Positions 63,701-64,000 of a DNA stretch of 64,000 nucleotides are shown one piece after another; within the stretch, counting starts at the first letter, position 1, and the number at the start of each line of letters is the position of its first letter. Made by a program: the position numbers and the translations under genes. The stretch covers positions 1 to 64,000 of the forward strand of contig JAKEEU010000235.1 in assembly GCA_022616415.1 (NCBI GenBank). Reading direction: 5' to 3'. The notes under the pieces are model-generated. The model saw only the letters and a program-made list of their open reading frames with translations, had not been told where the DNA came from and made no database searches. This DNA comes from Candidatus Zhuqueibacterota bacterium. GTDB lineage: Bacteria; Zhuqueibacterota; Zhuqueibacteria; Zhuqueibacterales; Zhuqueibacteraceae.

Positions 63701-63764
63701 CCCCAACTAATAGATGAACCCAACGGAAAAACTTTTTACAGTTGGGTTCATCTATCAGTTGGGG
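63701..63764. repeat. Palindrome with CCCCAACTAATAGATGAA arms
   Basis: The 24-nt arms 63701-63724 and 63741-63764 are complementary except one base. They match the arms of the palindrome at 55481-55539. Confidence 0.9.
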
Positions 63765-63835
63765 AACCTTTCTTTTACTTTTGATGCTGTCTGTAAGGCT
63801 CCATTTTTCAGATTGTCTGAATTTCCGGCTTATCT

Positions 63836-64000
63836 CTATGGCTGCCTAAAATACTTCATTCCGTCGCGCAAGTCGTCAACCATAATGCGAAGCGTATCCG
63901 CGCGCACCGTCTGCGCGAGCGGAATCGGATTGCAGCCGCCGCCGAACCCTATCGTCGAGGGATTGATTTCTGCGACGCAATTCATGCAAAAGATCGCGCC
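63836..64000 (-). CDS. DUF2318 Fe-S-type membrane protein, C-terminal part
   Basis: The last 54 codons are in the window; the start lies beyond 64000. The sequence FCMNCVAEINPSTIGFGGGCNPIPLAQT matches the terminal signature of DUF2318 proteins (paired Cys, then STIGxxGGCNPIPL). These accompany two FtsX-type permeases and an ATPase in P19/FTR1-type iron uptake loci, exactly the order seen here. The end KYFRQP is a normal terminus. Confidence 0.8.
   Translation of the reverse strand, partial: GAIFCMNCVAEINPSTIGFGGGCNPIPLAQTVRADTLRIMVDDLRDGMKYFRQP

Overview
The window reads as part of one bacterial chromosome with about 50-55% GC. Several features point to the FCB side of the tree (Bacteroidota, Calditrichota, KSB1 and relatives): a hybrid two-component system with a Reg_prop propeller, a type III glutamine synthetase, a PorV/FadL-type outer-membrane protein, a TonB-type protein, and GGAGCGAAATGTTTATAG-type dispersed repeats. 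The phylum is my inference and cannot be fixed from the sequence alone. No rRNA, tRNA or CRISPR array was seen.

Layout. Bases 1-3.4 kb are accessory: the 3' end of a group II intron, a lipoprotein, a metzincin-like propeller protein, a possible attC-like boundary and a small anchored protein. From 3.5 to 32 kb nearly everything is on the minus strand. This stretch holds a 1.47 kaa hybrid sensor, a probable operon of a sigma-54 activator, a Tat-signal peptide, a DUF4242 protein and a kinase/cyclase-like/ATPase/TPR giant, a C39-like peptidase, a receiver protein, a diheme cytochrome c, a LytS/LytTR pair, an APC transporter, a secreted S9 peptidase, a HEPN/MNT pair, TrpB2, a damaged AbiE system, and kynurenine monooxygenase with an exported RidA.

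From 32.7 to 53 kb the plus strand carries Thg1, GlnN, two Rpn-family nucleases, TonB-like and outer-membrane proteins, then the pyrimidine genes pyrR-pyrB-pyrC behind a clear promoter and attenuator-like leader, an agmatinase-family gene, and the translation genes rplM-rpsI, rpsB-tsf-pyrH-frr with structured leaders. A toxin/antitoxin-like pair follows frr.

From 53 to 64 kb the minus strand carries a barrel protein, two broken genes, alanine racemase, a DUF4143 ATPase, a broken TIR gene, a PurD-like ATP-grasp enzyme, and an ABC cluster (DUF2318 protein, two FtsX-type permeases, a Cys-rich mini-protein, ATPase) with the gene order of the Campylobacter P19 iron system.

The most unusual non-coding signal is a set of imperfect palindromes made of short degenerate repeated words. 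They lie directly 3' of glnN, the TonB-like gene, pyrB, pyrC and rpsI, and one copy sits in frame inside the ATP-binding domain of the hybrid sensor kinase. A separate palindrome with nearly identical arms occurs at 55.5 and 63.7 kb.
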